From NCBI RefSeq assembly GCF_030035675.1, contig NC_084482.1, forward strand, positions 227,566,943 through 227,630,942: a DNA stretch of 64,000 bases, read 5' to 3'. The notes under the pieces are model-generated. The model did not search any database. It was given only the letters and a program-made list of their open reading frames with translations, and was not told where the DNA came from. A program made the position numbers and the translations under genes. Of the stretch, positions 1-11,475 are shown piece by piece. Position 1 is the first letter of the stretch, and every line of letters starts with the position of its first letter. This DNA comes from Rhineura floridana (Eukaryota; Chordata; Lepidosauria; Squamata; Rhineuridae).

Positions 1-1219
1 ATTTGCACAAGGGGCAGAGCCTGCGAGACGTTTGCCCAGAGCGCAGCTGGCATTCAGTCCTCCAGCGGTGGAAGGAACTGAGCTCTGTTTCCTAGAGAGG
101 CAGGATGTTGTCATGACAATGGGAGGGACGGAGGGATGGAGACAAGAATGAAGCAGGAAAGCAAACAGGCTTGATTGATTTGCGAGGAGGAGGAGGAGGA
201 GGAGGAAGGAGGCTGGATCGTGGCGAGGACGCAAGACAAAGAGAGAGGTGCAGCAGTGGGGGGGGGCGAAAGGGTCAGGAGTTTGCCTTGGGGGGGTGGA
301 AAGAGTGGGAGATCCTCCCCCCACATCTCCCCCGGGAATTTATGGGGGGGGAGTCGCATGCATGCCACCTAGGGGCAACATTGGGAGCCGAACAGCTGCA
401 GCGCTTCCTTTGCACGATCCTCTTTGAAGCGCCCTCTCCCCAGGAGTGGGGGTGGGAAGAGACGTCCTGGTGCAGAGGAGACCCCCGGGTGTCGGGGCTA
501 GGAAAGCCGGTCTTCCTCACTGGGCTGCTGTGTGAGGACAAAAGGGGAGCAGGAGCAGGTGGCCTGTAAGACCATCCAGTCGAACCCCCAGCTCAGTGCT
601 TACCCTCTCCCCCAAATTTGCACTTTACCTCTTCTTGGGATCTCCTCAATCCCCCCCAATTCTTGTCTGTCTGTCACACACACACACACACACAGAGGGA
701 GAGAGAGAGAGAGAGAGAGAGGGGTTAGGACAATCATCTCCTTGCCTTCCTGACCGTACATCTTCGTTGCTGCTGCTGAAGGTTGGGGAGGGGGAGAGGG
801 GGAGATCCACCTACATTTCCCACTCTGGGGCCCTTGGAGGAAGGTCTGAATAAACATGTGTGGCCAGCAAATAAGCTCATCTCAGTCATCCAAACTGTAG
901 CCCTGCAAGGTAGGCAAGAGTGGTGTCAGCCTCCCGCTTCACCTAAATGGCCATATTGAGAAGTTCTGGATTTGAGCCTAAAGTTTTGCTCTTTTGGGGA
1001 ATGGCTCAAGGTAAATGCCCTTTCTGCTTACGGCGTTCACAGCCCTCTAGTTTGAAAAACCAGCCGTGGGAACCCTTTCTGGCTCTGCGGGCCAGATCCT
1101 TACTGGGCCCTCGCCTCAGGATCCAACTTTCCCACGTGGGCAGAGCCCTTTCAAGCTGGATGCAATGGTCTGTGCAGAAGAGACTGTCTCTTGAGCAGAG
1201 GGCATTTTCTTCTTGCAAG

Positions 1220-1286
1220 GTCCGGTGACCTTTGAGGAGGAGGAGGCAGCAGCTGTGCATTTCACGGAGCAGGAGGAGGTCTGCTG
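1220..1286 (+). pseudogene. Truncated KRAB-A exon, copy A
   Basis: A polypyrimidine/AG acceptor (ending at 1219) leads into a start reading VTFEEEEAAAVHFTEQE, which matches the opening of a KRAB A-box (consensus VTFEEVAVYFTEEEW). KRAB A-boxes recruit the corepressor TRIM28 in vertebrate zinc-finger repressors. The second half of the box, including the segment normally ending in the MLENYENVxSL-like motif, is missing: at 1286 the sequence jumps to intron sequence found about 180 bp further on in copy B. No donor follows. I read it as a dead exon created by an internal deletion after the segmental duplication. Assignment to KRAB-A rests on motif similarity and on the better preserved exon at 53581. 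Confidence 0.7.
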
Positions 1287-2775
1287 TTGTTCAAACTCCA
1301 CAGTGGGAATTGCTGCTCCGTTGGCGCTTGGGGGAGCACTCTCTCCCTCTCCCTCCCTCCCTCTGCCCAGTTTATACCTTTGGGGCCTAGGAAGACACGG
1401 AGGTGGCAGCTTGCAGAATAAAGGTGGGCACCCCTGTGCTTGCACCAGTCTGTGAGCAGGACTGGTGCCTGCCTGGATCCTGCCCCCACGCATTGGAGTT
1501 GAAGTCCTTGCCAGTTCTCAAGACAGCCCTAGTGCAGTTTCTGCAAGAATGTTGCTGTGTTCCGCATATTGTTGTGTGTTTCGGTTGAGGAAGATTCTCT
1601 GGAGAAGCTCTCCAAATAGATGCCACTGAAGAAGACTTGCTTCAAGTCGAAACACATTTGGCAAATTATTTGAGATATGTTGTGCATTTTATCTTTGCAT
1701 TTTATATTTCTGTATTAGCACACCTCTGCCTTTTATTGCTGTGTTGTCGTTGGGAGCGTATGCACATCATGTCTACAAAGCTAGTAGTTCACATCACACT
1801 CTGTGTGGTAAATTGCATGTGCATTGGAAATTGGACATTATTCTGTACTCAGCCATAGACTATATTTTCCATCATTCATTTCTACATATATTTTTCAGAA
1901 TCATACCATGACTTAGAACTTGACTTTATGTGCTTTTGCCTATTTTGTCTAATTCTGCATTTTCATGGTTGGTACGAGAGATGGATTATGGGGAGAAGGG
2001 GGTGGGGGGAGAAACACTCTTTCTGACAAATTTCTCACTCCCCCACCCACCACCCCCATTGCTGGAGCCCTTTCGATATGCAAATTATAACAGAATCATA
2101 AACTGGAAGTTAAAATTAAGCTGCAATCCCAAACATGCTTGCGTCAAAGTTGACTCCATCAAAATCAATAGGACGTTTTTCAGAGAAAATGCATTTAGGA
2201 AGGGAGCATTTATTTATACGCAACACACCATCATTTCCCTTTCAGAGATCCAAACCATATACTCCGGCACTTTTCTGTCTCTTCCCAATGCCAGCACTGA
2301 TATATGCATGTACATTCTCAACCTACAACACTGAAAAGCTCATGGGAGCATTTCTGGCTACACAAATAGCTTGCGGTGGCTTCACTCTTAATCTCCATGG
2401 AGAAAGGTTTCTTCAAGAAGTGTAAATGTGAAGCGCAGCCCTGACTCCTTTTGGGAGGAGGAGGAGGAGGAGGGCGAAGCTGTCAGGGCTGGTTTTCACT
2501 CTCTTTGTGACGAGATGATGTTGTCCAAATGAAAACAGCTGGGCTGGCTGAGTTCCACCGTGCCCTCCCCATCAGGCAGTTCAGGTTGGGCGTCATATCC
2601 AGTGAGCGCATGTTCCCAAGTGGCAGGCTGACCCTGCTGGGACCATACGGCCCTCTCCTCTTCAAGGGGTGCAGGAGTTAACAAACAATCCCTCCTCTTA
2701 GCTGCAAATGGCTTGACTTGGAATGGCTGAATATCTTGTGGTCAAAAGTAATAGTCCTGTCTGTTTCCTTGGAAG

Positions 2776-2868
2776 AATTGGAGCCCAATTCCTGTTCGGA
2801 AGACGGAGAGGAAGAAGGAGAAAGTCTGTTTATCCAAGTCGCCAAAGAAGAGGAGGAGACCTCAGCAG
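2776..2868 (+). CDS. KRAB-B-like exon 1 of 4, copy A
   Basis: This candidate exon is 93 bp, with acceptor ...ccttggaag and donor gcag|gtctgt. It begins and ends in phase 1, so it can be included or skipped without changing frame. Translated, it opens ELEPNSCSEDGEEEGES and ends KEEEETSAG, where the last glycine is completed by the next exon. It aligns with the KRAB B-box type exon (PDLISxLExGEEPW) but is more diverged than exon 4 at 6075, with extra acidic residues. Known B-boxes strengthen A-box repression and lie between the A-box and the finger exon. Three similar exons follow. Whether it is spliced into mRNA cannot be told from sequence. Confidence 0.55.
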
Positions 2869-3044
2869 GTCTGTGCTTAGCTGTGCTGCGGAGCCTCTTT
2901 TGGTCTGGGAATGGAAGCGTTTTTCCGTTCCTGAGTAATATCATCCGGGGAGAGTCACCCATCAGGCTGTGAGTTCTCCTGGTGGATTTCTGGGATGGTT
3001 TTAAAAGGGGCTAAGAAAAATGGCTTCATGCCCAGTCTGTGTAT

Positions 3045-3193
3045 GTTGGAATTACTTTTTAAGATGTTTTTGTTTTAATATATTTTAAACCCTGTTTTTA
3101 ATTATGTGTTTCAGAATGTTTTGAGTGTTTTGTTTGCCACTGTGGGCTCCTAGTGGGAAGAAGGGTGGGATATAAATCTACATAAATAAATGG
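3045..3193 (+). repeat. L2-type LINE 3' tail
   Basis: An AT-rich tail ends in gggatataaatctacataaataaat, the typical end of squamate L2 copies (compare 51590-51703 and 30300-30395). It is also present in copy B near 55525-55672, so it is older than the segmental duplication. A similar, more worn tail lies near 4200-4305. Confidence 0.55.
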
Positions 3194-3894
3194 AAAAGAA
3201 GGCTCTCAGGGGCCACCAGTCCTGATGTTTATGGGCCACCTGCGGAGTCGAGGACAGCAGCAGGAGATGCGCTCTTGCGTTTCTCTCTGGCTTATGGGCC
3301 TCTCATGTGTGTCTAGTTGGTGCCTGTGGGCCAGGCTGGCTCCAGGCTTTTTTGGAGGCGGGTGTTGGGGACAGGGTATCAATGCGGCCCTTATTCCCTC
3401 CCTTTCCTTCTCAGACCGCACCCCTCCTCCCCCTTGGCCCCAGCCCTTTAATATAAAATAATATGATGACCCCCTAAAAAGAGGAGGGGAACCTTTGGCC
3501 CTCCAGATGTTGGTGAACTGCAATTTCCATCAGCTCCTGCAAGGATGGCCATTGATTAGGGGTGATGGGAGTTCAACAACGTCTGGTGAGCCACAGGATC
3601 CCCACACCTGGTATAATTTAATCTGCATTTACCAGGGAGGGTGTCCCATTGGACTCATTGGGGCTTAATTCTGTATGGGTGCAACATTTATTGGGGTAAT
3701 TTACATCCACAGTGGCAAGGGTCCTCACCCTTTTACCTCGATTCTAAATGGGGTTCTCCCTGTCCCACTCCCAGAATTAAAAATAAAAATTCTTCCTCCT
3801 CTTAGCTTCGAGGTTGTAGAAATGGTTTGATATGGAATCCCTGACTTTTTATGTTGTGGTTAAAAATAAGCTCTCTTGTCTGTTTCCTTGAAAG

Positions 3895-3975
3895 AACAAG
3901 ACCTCGCTTCCTGTAAGGAAGAAGGAGAAAGTCTGTTTATCCAGGTCCCCAAAGAAGAGGAGAAGACCTCAGCAG
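3895..3975 (+). pseudogene. KRAB-B-like exon 2 of 4, copy A (donor lost)
   Basis: An 81-bp open segment follows the acceptor ...ccttgaaag and reads EQDLASCKEEGESLFIQV, ending KTSAG like its neighbours. It is clearly a sibling of the exon at 2776, sharing the ESLFIQV stretch. The position where the others have GT reads GA (gcag|gatggt), so the canonical donor is lost, whereas the copy B counterpart at 56370 keeps gcag|gttagt. It is open throughout but probably no longer spliced as a normal internal exon in copy A. Confidence 0.5.
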
Positions 3976-4553
3976 GATGGTGCTTAGCTGTGCTGTGGAG
4001 CCTCTTTTGGTCTGGGGATGGAAGCATTTTTCTGTTCCTGAGTAATGTCATCCAGGGGAGAGTCGTCCATCAGGCGGTGAGTTCTCCTGGTGGACATCTC
4101 GGATGGCTTGAAAAAGGAAGCTGGAGAAATGCATGGAAGAGAAGGCTCTCAAGGGCTACAAGTCATGGTGGCTGTAGCCTTCTGTCCTTCTTTTCTTAAG
4201 AAGAGGTTTTGTTTTAAAGGTGATTTCGGTGCTTCATCATTTGTTTGCCCCCCTGGATTCCCTTTGGAAGGAAGGACAGGATATAAATTTTATTAGTATT
4301 ATTAGGACTGATTGTGGGATTCCCATACACATCGATTCAGGCCCTGTGGAAATGCTGGACTAGATAGGCCTTTGGTTTGACCAAGCTCATCGCATATTAT
4401 AAAGAGGAAGGTTGGCCATCAGGTGGAAGTTCTCCTTCCATCCACTGAGAGATTCCCCAAATTAAAATATCTGGCTTGGCTCCATATCCTGACAGTCTGA
4501 AGGAGACCCAGCTAGTTTTGTAGCAGAAAGTAACTTGTGTGTTTCCTGGAAAG

Positions 4554-4640
4554 AGCTAGGCCTCATTTCCTTTTTGGAAGGAGGAGAAGAAGATCCACTT
4601 GTCCAGGGTCTCAAAGAAGAGGAGGTGGAGACATCAGCAG
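4554..4640 (+). CDS. KRAB-B-like exon 3 of 4, copy A
   Basis: This candidate exon is 87 bp, with acceptor ...cctggaaag and donor gcag|gtagtg, phase 1 at both ends. It reads ELGLISFLEGGEEDPLVQ and ends ETSAG, close to the KRAB B-box consensus (PDLISxLExGEEPWV) in the first half. It sits 579 bp after exon 2 and 1434 bp before exon 4. In copy B the same exon is destroyed by a CR1 insertion (57089-59070), so copy A shows the pre-insertion state. Use in mRNA is not known. Confidence 0.55.
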
Positions 4641-5534
4641 GTAGTGGTGTGGGGCTCTTTCTGGACCTGTAGATTCCCCACCCACTCCTCTTGTTCCTGA
4701 ATAATGTCATCCAGGGCAGACTGACCCATTAGGCTACATGTTTTTCTCATGGTTTTGCCCTCTCCATTCCTCTGCCACCTAAAAATGACACAACATCTCA
4801 TTCCTCAGAGTTTCTCTTTATCCACAGACCTTCGGTTGCGAAGGATGAAATGGTCCCATCCCTCCCAGGATTCTGGACAGGACTGTGGACCATTGATCTT
4901 AAGAAGAGGCGTCGTGGTAAATTTTGGAACGCAGGAGCCCCAAACATTCAATCCTAAAGCTTCTGTCCCAAACTTGTATATCTGGCACTTAATTTCCAAG
5001 TTAAAGACTATTACAATTTGAATCGATAATAGTTGCAGCAGCACCGGATTCTTCTTCCCATTCTCTGTGTTGCGTATAGTCTGGGTTACTCGCTTTCGTT
5101 GTCAGGGACTATTTGAACCACAGACTCCTTTTTCTGGTTGTGGATCTTGCAGACTACTTGATAGCTGGTCCTTCCTTTAAGAAAGGGGGCAGACAGTCGA
5201 AGAGGGCTTCTTCGTAACTCCTTTTCCAGCTCTTGGATTTTATTTCCTTGAAGCCCAAAGTAAAAGCGAGGCCATGCATGCTCTGCAAGAGGGTCCCCGT
5301 CTCGCAGTCATGCAGCTGAGATCTTGCCAGGCTGCAGCTGCCTGAAGCCAAATTCAGAATTACTTGTAAAAATGAGCCCCTCTGAACAAAAGTGAGTCTT
5401 GCTTCTCATTAAGCCCTTCATCGAATGGAGCTAGAAGCTTCTCAGCACAGATATTATCTGGCAAAGCCACACAGCTCAGGTTTTGCACAGGTTTTTATAT
5501 GAACCCTTTTTAAACCCAAGACACATTCTACAGC

Positions 5535-5690
5535 ATATTTACTGGTTTATTTAAAAATTTATACCTCACTTTTTGAGGAAGGCAATGGTAAACCACCTCT
5601 GAATACTGCCTAACATGAAAACCCTGTTCATAGGGTCGCCATAAGTCAGGATCGACTTGAAGGCAGTCCATTTCCTTTTCGAGGAACTTC
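5535..5690 (+). mobile_element. Squamate SINE-like copy
   Basis: The segment runs from a toothed ttatttaaaaatt start through aaggcaatggtaaaccacctctgaatac to gggtcgccataagtcaggatcgacttgaaggca, a repeat form common in lizard genomes. The CGCCATAAGTC/GACTTGAAGGCA end resembles the BovB 3' end seen here on the other strand near 18963 and 28446, which suggests BovB-dependent mobilisation. The paired copy is at about 59975-60120. The exact family name is not certain. Confidence 0.5.
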
Positions 5691-6074
5691 TTCCACACAG
5701 CAGCTTACCATTTCCAATAAAAGCCAAACTCCACTGGAAAAATAATGTATATATAAAAAACAGAATATAAGACCTAATAAGGATCATAAAAACAGTAATT
5801 AAGAATTCTTTGGGGGGGGACAAAAAGCTTTCAACAAACTTGGAAAGCGTAACAACATCTGGGCTTGTTGTAGTTGAAAGGGCAGAGAACTCCAAAGAAC
5901 TGGCTCCACAGCACTCAAAGCACATGGCCCGAGTTGCGTGCTGTTGGCAAGGCTTAATTCCTTTGCTTTCGTTCAAAATGTTTTGAGCGTTCAGATTTGA
6001 TTTGGAATGCCCAAATACTTTGTGGTCAAAAATAACTAATCTTGCCTGATTTCGTTCTTTCTTTTTTTTTAGAG

Positions 6075-6155
6075 AACCAGACCTCATTTCCTGTTGGGAA
6101 GAAGGAGAAGATCCAGTGATGCAGGAACCCAAAGAAGAGGAGGAGACCTCAGCAG
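6075..6155 (+). CDS. KRAB-B box exon 4 of 4, copy A
   Basis: This is the best preserved of the four. A strong pyrimidine tract and AG precede it, and a clean gcag|gtagat donor follows. The 81 bp read EPDLISCWEEGEDPVMQ followed by KEEEETSAG, a recognisable KRAB B-box (family pattern PDLISxLEQGEEPWM). It begins and ends in phase 1. The final G joins GA at 25951 to give glycine, so the reading frame runs from this exon straight into the 26-finger exon. That match is the main reason I pair copy A with the finger exon. The intervening intron would be about 19.8 kb. Confidence 0.65.
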
Positions 6156-6689
6156 GTAGATTTACTTATTTATTATTTAATTTATATCCCGCCCTTCCTC
6201 CCAGCAGGAGCCCACATGCTTAGCTGTGTCGTGGGGCCCTTTGAGGAGCTGAAGCTTCTCCCCCCTCGCCCACCCCGTTCCTGTGTAATATCATCCAGAA
6301 AAGACTGACCCATCAGGGCACACTTGCTCCTGGCCGCTTTGACCTCCCTTCTCCTCTTCATCCAGCATGTCACAATATTTCCCTCCTTGGAGTTTCTCTA
6401 CAACAGCAGACCTTTGGTTGTGAAGGCTGAAATGGTCCCCACCCCCACCCCCACCCCCACAGAATGTGGGGCAGGAGGGTGGACTTGAGGCACTGTTATG
6501 GGTCAGATCACTCTAGCTGTCTGTCCTTGGGGTTCAGAAAAGCAAAAGGGGACTTTGCTTTATTTTTATTGTCTTTAAAATCTGGAACATATAGACAGTT
6601 TTTCAGTTCTATCGTTCTTTCCTCATGTGCCACTTTGCATAATAATTCAACTGTCCCAATTCCTTCACAGAAAATTTCTTGTCCAGTCG

Positions 6690-7610
6690 CTGTAAGTATC
6701 TTTTGTCTGTGACTTTCAAAACTTTTAAACAGGTTTCTATCAATTATAATATGTCAGGTGGATCTTGAGTCAATTAAAAATCTGCTTCTTCTTTATCTGG
6801 TGTTTACCTGGGGGCTCCCCTTTTGAAGTCAGGCGTTGCTCTCATCTGCCTCCTATGGCAATTCCTTTGAAAATGTTTTGGAGAGCCACATTCAAAACAC
6901 ACATCCCATCTGTCTTGGCTCTTGTGTGGATTGGGGTGATGACTCATTCCTTTGTCCCTTTCATTTCTGCCTCTAGCGAGGTTTGCCTGTTGCTCTGACA
7001 CAGCCTGCATTTCCCGCTTTCCCCTAAAGTCCTGATCTCTTAAAGATGATATCAACTGATTTAGGACTTGTTCAGAATTCTCTAATAAGCAGGAAATTAG
7101 TTTATGATCCTGATTAAGAGAGCTGAAAAGCAATACTTTCTTTAATTCTTGATCCAAAACTCTGCCACATCTTTCCAATCTAGCTATAAGTTCTGAAAAC
7201 TTTTCTATATATTTATTCAGACTACCTCTTTCAGTAGTCTCTTTCAGGGAAAATAACTCTTTGTAAAGATATAAGATATGGCTCTTTGTTTTCTTGTCAT
7301 AGACTCCCTGCAGCTTTTCATAAATTACCTTTACACTGTTGCAACCTGTACACAGATTCAGTGGTTCATCTGATAGAGCAGAAATAAGCAGATTTTACTT
7401 TTGCATGCTTACGTCTCCATTAAGCAGTTGCGTCTTCATCATCAGCCAAGGGTTCTCTCTCAGTCAGCATTCCTTCCAACTCTTCTTGTTCCAGGAGGGC
7501 TTTAAATTTTAAATCCCATAGTCCGAAGTTATCTTTTTCAAGCCTTGGAACGCGTCTCTCGAGTGATGATACTTCAGCCAACCTTTCTATCTCTGTTCTG
7601 CTTTTCTTTC
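6690..7610 (-). mobile_element. Ty1/copia gag fossil, copy A
   Basis: Read on the minus strand, this holds a UBN2-type gag region and a CX2CX4HX4C zinc knuckle (CFECGSPKHFQRNC, near 6850-6890), the hallmark layout of Ty1/copia gag. No protease, integrase or reverse transcriptase follows within the block and no LTR pair is visible, so it is a partial, broken fossil with several breaks. It is shared with copy B (61140-62700) and so is older than the duplication. Confidence 0.75.
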
Positions 7611-7671
7611 TAACTTAATGTCTCCCTTGTAAGTTACACACAAGCACTTTTAGCTTCAGCTACAACTTGCA

Positions 7672-7800
7672 TTGATTGATTGATTGATTGATTTTATTTC
7701 TTAGTCGCCCATCTGGCTGGCCATCCAGCTGCTCTGGGCGATGTACAAAATGAACAAAATAACACAAAATGACACACCAATTAAAATCTAAAAGCAACAG
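7672..7800 (-). repeat. (ATTG)n microsatellite with SINE/LINE tail
   Basis: An ATTG tetranucleotide run leads into ttatttcttagtcgcccatctggctggccatccagc and a gggcgatgtacaaaatg end. This is a short interspersed repeat in minus orientation; a shorter relative is at 28388-28445. Copy B has the same element with a longer ATTG run (62731-62779). Confidence 0.5.
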
Positions 7801-8094
7801 TGGTAAGATCTAGCCCACCCCAAGTGCACTGGCGGGGGCTGATGGGAGTTGTAGTCCAAAGGCACCAAAGCTAAGGAAGGCTATCATAAACACCAGGGCT
7901 CCGTTTCCTCCTTTGCAATGCCTGGATTTGGCCTGATCACAGCACCTTACTTGCATTGAATGGGAAGGAGGGGGGCACCGAGACTGCACAGCAACCTCCC
8001 CCACTGGCCAACTCTTCCTGCATTCAACTTAGTTTGCTGGGCCCATAACCGTAGTTGCACTGTGCATTTGTGAGTGCTTAATTTCATTTAAAGC

Positions 8095-8360
8095 CACGCA
8101 ACAGCAGAAGAGTAACAGCAGATGTTGAAATGCGAGTGTGCCAGCGTGTGCATGCGTTTGCCTAAGAAAGCAGGCTTTTACCCTGCATGAGCATCACTGA
8201 GACTTGAGACTTAGTAAGATAAGAAAAACTACTTTATTTAGAGAAATACATTGTAGATAGAAAGGCAAACCTAGTTCTAACTAACTAACTAAGTTGGAGG
8301 CATAACGCCCAGGTGTGGGAATCAGCCTCATGGCTTGGGGAGAGCAGAGACAAAGGGATG
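8095..8360 (+). mobile_element. Retroviral LTR fragment, copy A
   Basis: The sequence matches the left part of the LTR-like element at 63150-63730 and, on the opposite strand, the LTRs at 41815-42545 and 48838-49690 (shared gcaggcttttaccctgca and gagacttagtaa segments). It stops abruptly at 8360. It is a fossil, partial. Confidence 0.55.
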
Positions 8361-9043
8361 TTTTTGCACTTGCCAATTTGATCAGCTGTTTTGTGTTTTT
8401 TGGTGGCAAAAAAAATTATGTAATTTTTAACATAAATGTTTGTGTAAATCCATGGAAGTTAATGGATAATAGTGATTATAATTACAAAGACAATTACGTA
8501 AAATCGGGGGGGGGACTGGAAAAAAACCCCATGTTGATTACAGCCGAGGCTGAAACCAGTGTCAGTCCAAAAAGACAGCAGACTGTTGGATTTGGTCAAA
8601 ATCCAGTACTAAGTCCGATTTAGCTGATATTCTCCCCCATCTTTAGTTCAGGGTAACACGTGATTGGTACACTAACCTGGAGGTTAAGAAGAAGTAACCT
8701 GGAGGTGAACAAGGCTTGTGTCATGGCACATATTCCTCTTTATCACTCTTTCTTCCGAATGTGGAGATTTTGTACAAGGCTTGCAGGAGGTAAATGCATC
8801 CTTGTTGCCACCTTTCTCTGCTTCTTCTTTCCTGCCTTATCTATAGCTTGTAGCCCAGGCCAGCACACACCCATTGCGGTGTGCTACTATACTGGGCTAA
8901 ATTTAATTAACTTTCCCAGCTTTTTGCACTCTAGCCCATCTCCAGATGATGTATCCTGAATGTTTCTGAATGATGGGCTGTGAATAATCTGATCAACATG
9001 TGAGTAGAACATAGGGGCACATTTTACACAATAATTCTTAGGG
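8361..9043. other. Unassigned sequence
   Basis: No gene was recognised. Only short open frames occur and no coding motif or clear repeat family was seen. It begins where copy B homology stops and ends at the 5' truncation point of a CR1 LINE. Confidence 0.4.
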
Positions 9044-10268
9044 TTATTTCAAACCTGGAGTCCTGTCAAACTAATCTCATCTCTTTTTTTGATCGGGTCA
9101 CTAGCTTAGTAGATGGTGGAAATGCTGTAGATGTCATCTATCTAGATTTCAGCAAGGCATTTGACAAAGTCCCCCATGACCTTTCGATTAGCAAACTAGT
9201 CAGATGCGGACTACATGGAAATATTGTCAGGTGGATTCACAACTGGTTGGAAAACCGTACTCAAAGAGTGGTCGTCGGTGGCTCTGCTTCGGACTGGAAG
9301 GAGGTTTCGAGTGGAGTGCCACAGGGTTCTGTCCTGGGGCCGATACTCTTCAACATTTTTATCAATGACTTAGATGACGGGGTGGAGGGAAGCCTTATAA
9401 AGTTTGCGGATGATACGAAACTGGGAGGGATAGCTAACACAATGGAAGACAGGAATAAAATCCAAAGGGACCTGGATAGACTAGAAAATTGGGCTGCAAT
9501 TAATAAAATGAAATTCAATAAAGACAAATGCAGGATTAGGCCACAAAAACAAAATGCATGGGTACAGGATGGGAAATACCCGGCTTAGCAGTAGTGTGTG
9601 TGAGAAGGACCTTGGAATTGTAGTGGATCGCAGGTTGGACATGACCCACCAGTGTGATGCTGCGGCAAAAAAGGCAAACGCGGTTTTGTGATTCATAAAC
9701 AGAGCTATAGTTTCCAGGTCGAGGTAAGTAATAGTCCCACTATATTCTTCATTGGTCAGGCCTCATCTGGAACACTGTGTTCAGTTCTGGGTGCCTCATT
9801 GTAAGAAAGATATAGACAAGTTAGAGCGGGTTCAGAAGAGGGCGACGAGGATGATAGCCGGTATGGAGAACAAGTCTTATGAGGAAAGGTTGAAGGAACT
9901 TGGCATGTTGAGTCTGGTGAAGAGAAGGCTGAGGGGTGACATGATTGCACTCTTTTAAGTACCTGAAGGGCTGTCACATAGAGGAGGGTACAGATTTGTT
10001 CACTGCTGCCCCAAAGGGTAGGACTAGGTCTAATGGTTTTAAGTTGCAGGACCGTAGATTCAGATTGGACATTAGAAGGAACTTCTTGACAGTAAGGGCA
10101 GTTCGGCAATGGAACCAACTGCCTAGGGAGGTGGTGGGATCCCCTTTGCTGGATATCTTCAAGCAGAGGCTGGACAGCTATCTGTGGGAGATGCTCTAGC
10201 TGTGGATTTCCTGCTGTGAGCAGGGGGTTGGACTCGATGGCCTACAAGGCCCCTTCCAACTCTATGAT
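9044..10268 (+). mobile_element. CR1 LINE, 5'-truncated
   Basis: The translation contains the CR1 reverse transcriptase core: DVIYLDFSKAFDKVPHD, then VPQGSVLGPILFNIFINDLD and FADDTKLGGIA, the FADD active-site motif. The C-terminal part ([23 protein letters not shown]) follows in other frames. The 3' end is the usual CR1 ending, ggactcgatggcctacaagg then ccttccaactctatgattct. Several frameshifts and stops interrupt it. No target duplication was seen, as usual for CR1. Confidence 0.85.
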
Positions 10269-10269
10269 T

Positions 10270-10880
10270 CTAACCGGGGCTGGTTACAGGGACCATGCAA
10301 CTCCCCTGTTACAACAGCTCCACTGGCTGCCAATTTGTTTCCAGTCACAATTCAAAGTGCTGGTTTTGACCTACAAAGCCCTATACGGCTCAGGTCCAGA
10401 CTATTTGACAGATCGTATCTCCCTACATGAACCTGTCTGGGATTTGAGATCTTCAGGTGAGGCCGTTCTTGTGTTCCCCACACCTTCGCAAGCACATATG
10501 ACGCGGACACGAGATAGGGCCTTTTCGGTGGCCGCCCCTAGGCTGTGGAACTCCCTTCCAAGTGAGGTGCAATCAGCTCCCTCCTTGCCGTCTTTCCGGT
10601 GACAAGTAAAGACTGTTTTATTTCAACGGGCATTTGGGATAGAGAACGACCAGGATTAAGTGTCATAGGTTTCGTGATTACATTATATGATTTTATTATT
10701 TTAAATTGTCCGCTATTTTTAACCTAGATTTTATGGTTTTAATTTTTCTCATAGTTTAATTCTTTTTTAATAATATACTCTTTATGTTTTAATGGTGTTG
10801 TTTTTAGTTGTAAGCCACTCTGAGTCCTGTTGGAGAAAGAGCCGGGTAGAAATAATGTTTATTATTATTAATATTATTAA
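10270..10880 (+). mobile_element. L2 LINE 3' fragment
   Basis: The C-terminal reverse-transcriptase segment reads LHWLPICFQSQFKVLVLTYK and then RAFSVAAPRLWNSLP, both typical of L2-clade LINEs. An AT-rich 3' end with ataatgtttattattatta follows. It is 5'-truncated and directly abuts the CR1 to its left. A relative lies at 40425-40935. Confidence 0.8.
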
Positions 10881-11475
10881 GAAGACAATAAGGGATGCTA
10901 AAAAAGAATTTGAGGAGCACATTGCTAAGAACATAAAAACCAACAACAAAAAATTCTATAAATAACGTCAAAGCAGAGACCATCTAGGGAGGTGATTGGA
11001 CCCTTGGATGATAAGGGAGTCAAAGGTGTACTAAAGAACGATAAGGAGATTGCAGAGAAGTTAAATGAATTCTTTGCATCTGTCTTCACAGTGGAAGATA
11101 TAGGGGAGATCCCTGAACCTGAACTAACATTTGCAGGAAGGGATTCTGAGGAACTGAGGCAAATAGTGGTAACGAGAGAAAAAGTTTAGGCTTAATGGAC
11201 AATATAAAAACTGACAAATCACCGGGCCCAGATGGCATCTACCCGAGAGTTCTCAAAAAACTCAAATGTGAAATTGCTGATCTGCTAACTAAAATATGTA
11301 ACTTGTCCCTTGGGTCCTCCTCCGTGCCTGAGGACTGGAAAGTGGCCAATGTAACGCCAATCTTCAAAAAGGGATCCAGAGGGGATCCCGGAAATTACAG
11401 GCCAGTTAGCTTAACTTCTGTCCCTGGAAAACTGGTAGAAAGGACTTCCGGGAAGGGTGACTTAGCCTGTGCCTG

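Larger units (their letters stand above)
43..8360 (+). repeat. Segmental duplication, copy A (KZFP 5' half)
   Basis: This block is repeated in the same orientation at 52086-63453. From 1441 to 1860 I count about nine substitutions against 53961-54380, roughly 98% identity; other stretches look similar or slightly lower. It holds a purine-rich leader (about 170-560), a (CA)n/(GA)n tract near 675-720, a truncated KRAB-A exon, four KRAB-B-like exons, L2-type LINE tails, a SINE, a Ty1/copia gag fossil and the start of a retroviral LTR. Compared with copy B it lacks about 90 bp near 937 and the second half of the KRAB-A exon near 1286. The stretches between the exons (560-1219, 1287-2775, 4641-6074) show no further gene to me. 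The right edge at 8360 is abrupt, inside the LTR-like sequence, so the local boundary was probably made by later rearrangement. Confidence 0.9.

Noticed and set aside
171-569. Small Gly/Arg-rich protein at the start of copy A
   Set aside because: The frame comes from (GAG)n and G-rich runs and is not preserved in copy B; more likely the 5' leader of the KZFP unit.
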